Part shown: positions 6,186 to 7,976 of the stretch, piece after piece
Layout of the letters: each line of letters begins with the position of its first letter
Position numbering within the stretch: the stretch's first letter is position 1
Source: Trueperaceae bacterium
GTDB lineage: Bacteria > Deinococcota > Deinococci > Deinococcales > Trueperaceae
Length of the DNA stretch: 7,976 nt
NCBI GenBank assembly: GCA_029210865.1
Contig: JARGGE010000115.1
Location: 1 to 7,976, forward strand
Direction: 5' to 3'
Notes under the pieces: generated by a model
Told to the model about the DNA's origin: nothing
Seen by the model: the letters and a program-made list of their open reading frames with translations, nothing else
The model's database searches: none
Program-made: the position numbers and the translations under genes

Positions 6186-6974
6186 TCACGCCCCCCGCGC
6201 GGCGGGCAAGCCGAAGGCGCGGCGGGCGTTCGCGTCGAGCGTCGCCTCGAGCGCGTCCGGGTCGAGTCCGCGAAGCCTCGCGAGTTCGGCCGCCGTGTGG
6301 CGGACGTGGGCGGGGCGGTTGGGTCGGCCGCGGTGCGGCACCGGCGCCAGGTACGGCGCGTCGGTCTCGACGAGCAGCCGGTCGAGCGGGACCGCGGTCG
6401 CGGCCTCGCGGATCGCCTCGGCGGTGCGGTACGTCAGGTTCCCCGCGAAACTGACGAACCACCCCAGGTCGAGCGCGGTCGCGATCAGGTCGGGGTGGCC
6501 GTTCGTGCAGTGCAGCACGCCGCGGCGGTGGCCCAGCTCCGCGATCACCAGGGCGGTGGTCGTCGAGGCCGCGTCGCCGGCGCCCCAGCGTGCGCCCTGT
6601 GCGTCGCGCACGTGCAGGACGAGGGGGAGATCGTGCTCGCGCGCGAGGCCGCCCTGCCAGCGGAACGCGTCGAGCTGGACGGCCAGCGGCACCTCGTCCC
6701 AGTAGAGGTCGACGCCCGTCTCACCGACCCCGACCACCCGGGGGTGCCGGAGCGCTTCCTCGATCGCCGCGCGCGCCCGCGGGTCCGCCGCCACCGCAAC
6801 CTCGTTCGGATGCACCCCGACGACGGCGAACACCGCCGGGTCGGCGTCGGCCGCCGCCAGGGTCGCCGCCAAGCGATCCGGTCCGGTGGCGACGGTGATC
6901 AGGGCGTCGAGCCCCTCGCCGGCGGCGTCGGTCGGCGGGTTGAGGCGATCGAGGTGGCAATGGGTGTCGATCAC
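6186..6974 (-). CDS. TatD-family metal-dependent hydrolase (YcfH/YabD type)
   Basis: This 262-residue protein belongs to the TatD DNase family of the amidohydrolase superfamily. Family members are cytoplasmic metal-dependent enzymes, several with 3'-5' DNase or D-aminoacyl-tRNA editing activity. Metal ligands are all in place: His5 and His7 in DTHCHLD, Glu85 in GVGETGVDLYW, His121 in LVLHVRD, His155 in VLHCTNG, and Asp205 in VETDAPYLAP. The family signature HRGRPNRPAHV follows at 214-224. The length is the usual 255-265. The GTG at 6974 is chosen because it places IDTHCHLD at the very N-terminus, as in the family. A TATCGT box lies five bases upstream with no ribosome binding site, so the message is probably leaderless. 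An in-frame extension further upstream would run through the promoter and is rejected. One small difference is VLHCTNG in place of the more common HCFSG. Confidence 0.95.
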   Translation of the reverse strand: MIDTHCHLDRLNPPTDAAGEGLDALITVATGPDRLAATLAAADADPAVFAVVGVHPNEVAVAADPRARAAIEEALRHPRVVGVGETGVDLYWDEVPLAVQLDAFRWQGGLAREHDLPLVLHVRDAQGARWGAGDAASTTTALVIAELGHRRGVLHCTNGHPDLIATALDLGWFVSFAGNLTYRTAEAIREAATAVPLDRLLVETDAPYLAPVPHRGRPNRPAHVRHTAAELARLRGLDPDALEATLDANARRAFGLPAARGA

Positions 6975-6979
6975 GCCCC

Positions 6980-6985
6980 ACGATA
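6980..6985 (-). promoter_or_regulatory. Putative -10 box of tatD
   Basis: The minus strand reads TATCGT, five bases (GGGGC), then GTG. This matches the TANNNT-near-start layout seen at two other genes in the window. No -35 box is evident. The 139-bp region 6975-7113 is divergent and also holds the promoter and leader of the 58-residue gene. Confidence 0.5.
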
Positions 6986-7042
6986 CCGGGCGACGGCGCG
7001 GCGCCGGCCGCCTCCGTGAGGTTCCCGTCAGAGGGGCTCGGC

Positions 7043-7048
7043 TACCGT
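7043..7048 (+). promoter_or_regulatory. Putative -10 box of the 58-residue gene
   Basis: TACCGT fits TANNNT and would start transcription near 7055, about 60 nt before the ATG at 7114. The resulting leader would consist almost entirely of the hairpin at 7059-7088 and the ribosome binding site. There is no clear -35 box. Confidence 0.35.
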
Positions 7049-7058
7049 CGAGGCGTCG

Positions 7059-7088
7059 CGGGACCCGACCCGAAGGGTCGGGGTCCCG
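7059..7088 (+). other. Strong GC-rich hairpin in the leader of the 58-residue gene
   Basis: CGGGACCCGACCC (7059-7071) pairs with GGGTCGGGGTCCCG (7075-7088) through 13 base pairs with one bulged base, closed by a GAA loop. It begins close to the predicted 5' end of the mRNA and stops 6 nt before the ribosome binding site. There is no T-tract, so a terminator is unlikely. A 5' stabilising stem or a translation control element are both possible. The structure is directly visible; the role is inferred. Confidence 0.65.
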
Positions 7089-7094
7089 TTGCCG

Positions 7095-7104
7095 AAGGGA
7101 GGGG
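7095..7104 (+). promoter_or_regulatory. Ribosome binding site of the 58-residue gene
   Basis: The purine run AAGGGAGGGG ends 9 nt before the ATG at 7114. It is the strongest Shine-Dalgarno sequence in the window and is the main reason to believe the small gene and its start. Confidence 0.75.
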
Positions 7105-7113
7105 ACGCCACCG

Positions 7114-7290
7114 ATGCTGCACGAACCATCGCCGGCCAACGAGCCGGTGCGGACCATGACCGACGAGGACCTCAACCGGATCATCGTGCGCTGCGAGAGC
7201 GCGATCGCCGACGGCACCGCTCAGGTGAGCGACTACGAGGCGTTCGTCCTGGCGCAGAAGGAGCTCGCCCGCCGCACCTGGGCGGCCTGA
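7114..7290 (+). CDS. Unrecognised 58-residue protein
   Basis: I do not recognise this short acidic protein. Residues 1-14 look unstructured. From MTDEDLNRIIVRCES onward it looks like two helices, about residues 15-32 and 38-56, separated by DGTAQVS, with a single Cys27 and a basic end KELARRTWAA. No signal peptide, membrane segment or DNA-binding motif is seen. The gene is supported by the strong ribosome binding site, a good start, GC-rich third positions and a clean stop. It is divergent from tatD and upstream of the RlpA-like gene on the same strand, separated from it by 89 bp that contain a GC-rich hairpin. It is probably transcribed on its own. Confidence 0.75.
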   Translation: MLHEPSPANEPVRTMTDEDLNRIIVRCESAIADGTAQVSDYEAFVLAQKELARRTWAA

Positions 7291-7295
7291 GGGCG

Positions 7296-7320
7296 CGGCG
7301 GCCCCGCGCGACGGCCGCCG
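7296..7320 (+). terminator. GC-rich hairpin after the 58-residue gene, possible terminator
   Basis: CGGCGGCC (7296-7303) and GGCCGCCG (7313-7320) form a perfect 8-bp stem with a 9-nt loop, starting 6 nt after the stop codon. No T-tract follows, so intrinsic termination is uncertain. An alternative stem, ACGGCC (7311-7316) with GGCCGT (7320-7325), overlaps it and cannot form at the same time. Confidence 0.35.
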
Positions 7321-7340
7321 GCCGTGCGTCGCCCCGACGC

Positions 7341-7352
7341 TGGCCGCGGCCA
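7341..7352. repeat. 12-bp perfect palindrome upstream of the RlpA-like gene
   Basis: TGGCCGCGGCCA reads the same on both strands and ends 27 bp before the GTG of the RlpA-like gene, where a repressor site or a -35 region could lie. Short palindromes arise easily in such GC-rich DNA, so a regulatory role is only a possibility. Confidence 0.3.
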
Positions 7353-7379
7353 CGGTCGATGTGCCATCGTGCGGATACC

Positions 7380-7976
7380 GTGTTGCGCACCCCGTTCCCC
7401 CAGCGCGCCCGGCGCGGCGTCGCCGGCGTGCTCCTCGCGCTCCTCGTGGCGGCCCTGCTGGGCGCGTGCGCGCCCGCCAGCACGCGCGCGCCGTCGGGCG
7501 CCCCGTTCGAGCCCTCCCCAGCGCTGCTGAGCGCCACCAGCTTCACGGGTGGCGCCTCGTGGTACGGCCCCGGCTTCGCCGGTCGGCGCACGGCCAGCGG
7601 CGAGGTCTTCGACCCCGCGGACCTGACCGCGGCCCACCGTACGCTGCCCTTCGGGACGCGCGTCCGCGTCACCGACCTGGCGACGGGGGCGAGCGTCGAG
7701 GTCCGCATCAACGACCGCGGCCCGTTCGTGCCCGAGCGGGTCATCGACCTGTCGCGCGCCGCTGCGGAGGCGCTGAACGCCATCCCCCGAGGAGTCATCG
7801 ACGTGCGCGTCGACGTCCTCGCGACCGACGGTGCCGCGCGCTTGGCGGTCGCCGCCGACCTGCGCGGCTTCGAGGTGCGCTCGGCCCACCACCGACCGGG
7901 CCAACTGCTGCTCCTGACGTCGCTGCGGGGCGTCGCGCCCGTGCTCGTGCGCATCGTCGCCGGCGAGGCGGGCACG
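7380..7976 (+). CDS. rlpA: RlpA-like septal ring lipoprotein, partial (3' end beyond window)
   Basis: Only the first 199 codons are present and the frame is still open at the window end. Residues 1-30 form a lipoprotein signal: an Arg-rich start (RARR at 9-12), a hydrophobic stretch VLLALLVAAL, and the lipobox LGAC with lipidated Cys30. A double-psi beta-barrel of the RlpA type starts with ASWYGPGF (Trp61) and includes GEVFDPADLTAAHRTLPFG with Glu75, Asp78 and His86. RINDRGPF (Asp112) and VIDLSRAAAEAL (Asp123) follow. In characterised RlpA proteins this domain cleaves peptidoglycan strands stripped of their stem peptides, often during daughter-cell separation. Residues after about 150 belong to an extra segment, and no SPOR domain is visible yet. 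The GTG at 7380 gives a proper signal peptide. A TTG at 7383 is a possible alternative. No ribosome binding site precedes it, so it may be leaderless, but no convincing -10 box is placed correctly. Confidence 0.93.
   Translation, partial: MLRTPFPQRARRGVAGVLLALLVAALLGACAPASTRAPSGAPFEPSPALLSATSFTGGASWYGPGFAGRRTASGEVFDPADLTAAHRTLPFGTRVRVTDLATGASVEVRINDRGPFVPERVIDLSRAAAEALNAIPRGVIDVRVDVLATDGAARLAVAADLRGFEVRSAHHRPGQLLLLTSLRGVAPVLVRIVAGEAGT

Noticed and set aside
6975..7217. N-terminal extension of the TatD protein to 343 residues
   Set aside because: The added sequence is low-complexity, runs through the putative promoter and the opposing small gene, and the family begins at IDTHCHLD.
7376..7381. 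TACCGT overlapping the rlpA start as its -10 box
   Set aside because: It overlaps the GTG start, so transcription would begin inside the coding region and remove the start of the signal peptide.

Overview
The window is very GC-rich DNA, packed with genes on both strands. It looks like chromosomal sequence from a member of the Deinococcota (Deinococcus-Thermus). The best evidence is a pilus assembly ATPase of about 890 residues with three N-terminal GspE-type domains, an architecture I know from Thermus thermophilus PilF. Three genes also carry a TANNNT -10 box only 5-6 nt upstream of the start codon with no ribosome binding site, a pattern typical of the leaderless mRNAs reported in Deinococcus. 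A deep-branching lineage such as the Trueperaceae would fit the composition, but the window alone cannot establish this.

Layout, left to right. (1) 27-4430, minus strand: an apparent operon in the order yqeG-like HAD phosphatase, pilB/pilF, pilT. The first two genes overlap by 29 bp and the last two are 29 bp apart. It supplies the extension and retraction motors of a type IV pilus. (2) 4463-5664, minus strand: a two-gene unit of an unrecognised 86-residue protein and an alpha/beta-hydrolase of the proline-iminopeptidase type, joined by a GTGA start/stop overlap. The hydrolase has glycine where the nucleophilic serine should be. (3) 5705-6161, plus strand: a DUF4258-like protein, divergent from unit 2. 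(4) 6186-6985, minus strand: a TatD-family metal-dependent hydrolase, convergent with unit 3. (5) 7043-7290, plus strand: an unrecognised 58-residue protein with a strong ribosome binding site and a large hairpin in its leader. (6) 7380-7976, plus strand: an RlpA-like lipoprotein cut off by the window end. Apart from the short gap before it, this gene has no separate leader.

The window holds no RNA genes, mobile elements, CRISPR arrays or phage genes that I can see. No gap between genes exceeds about 140 bp. Most of it is ordinary housekeeping and surface-motility content. The points most worth a second look are the hydrolase with the missing nucleophile, the set of near-start promoters, the yqeG/pilB overlap, and the two small unrecognised genes.
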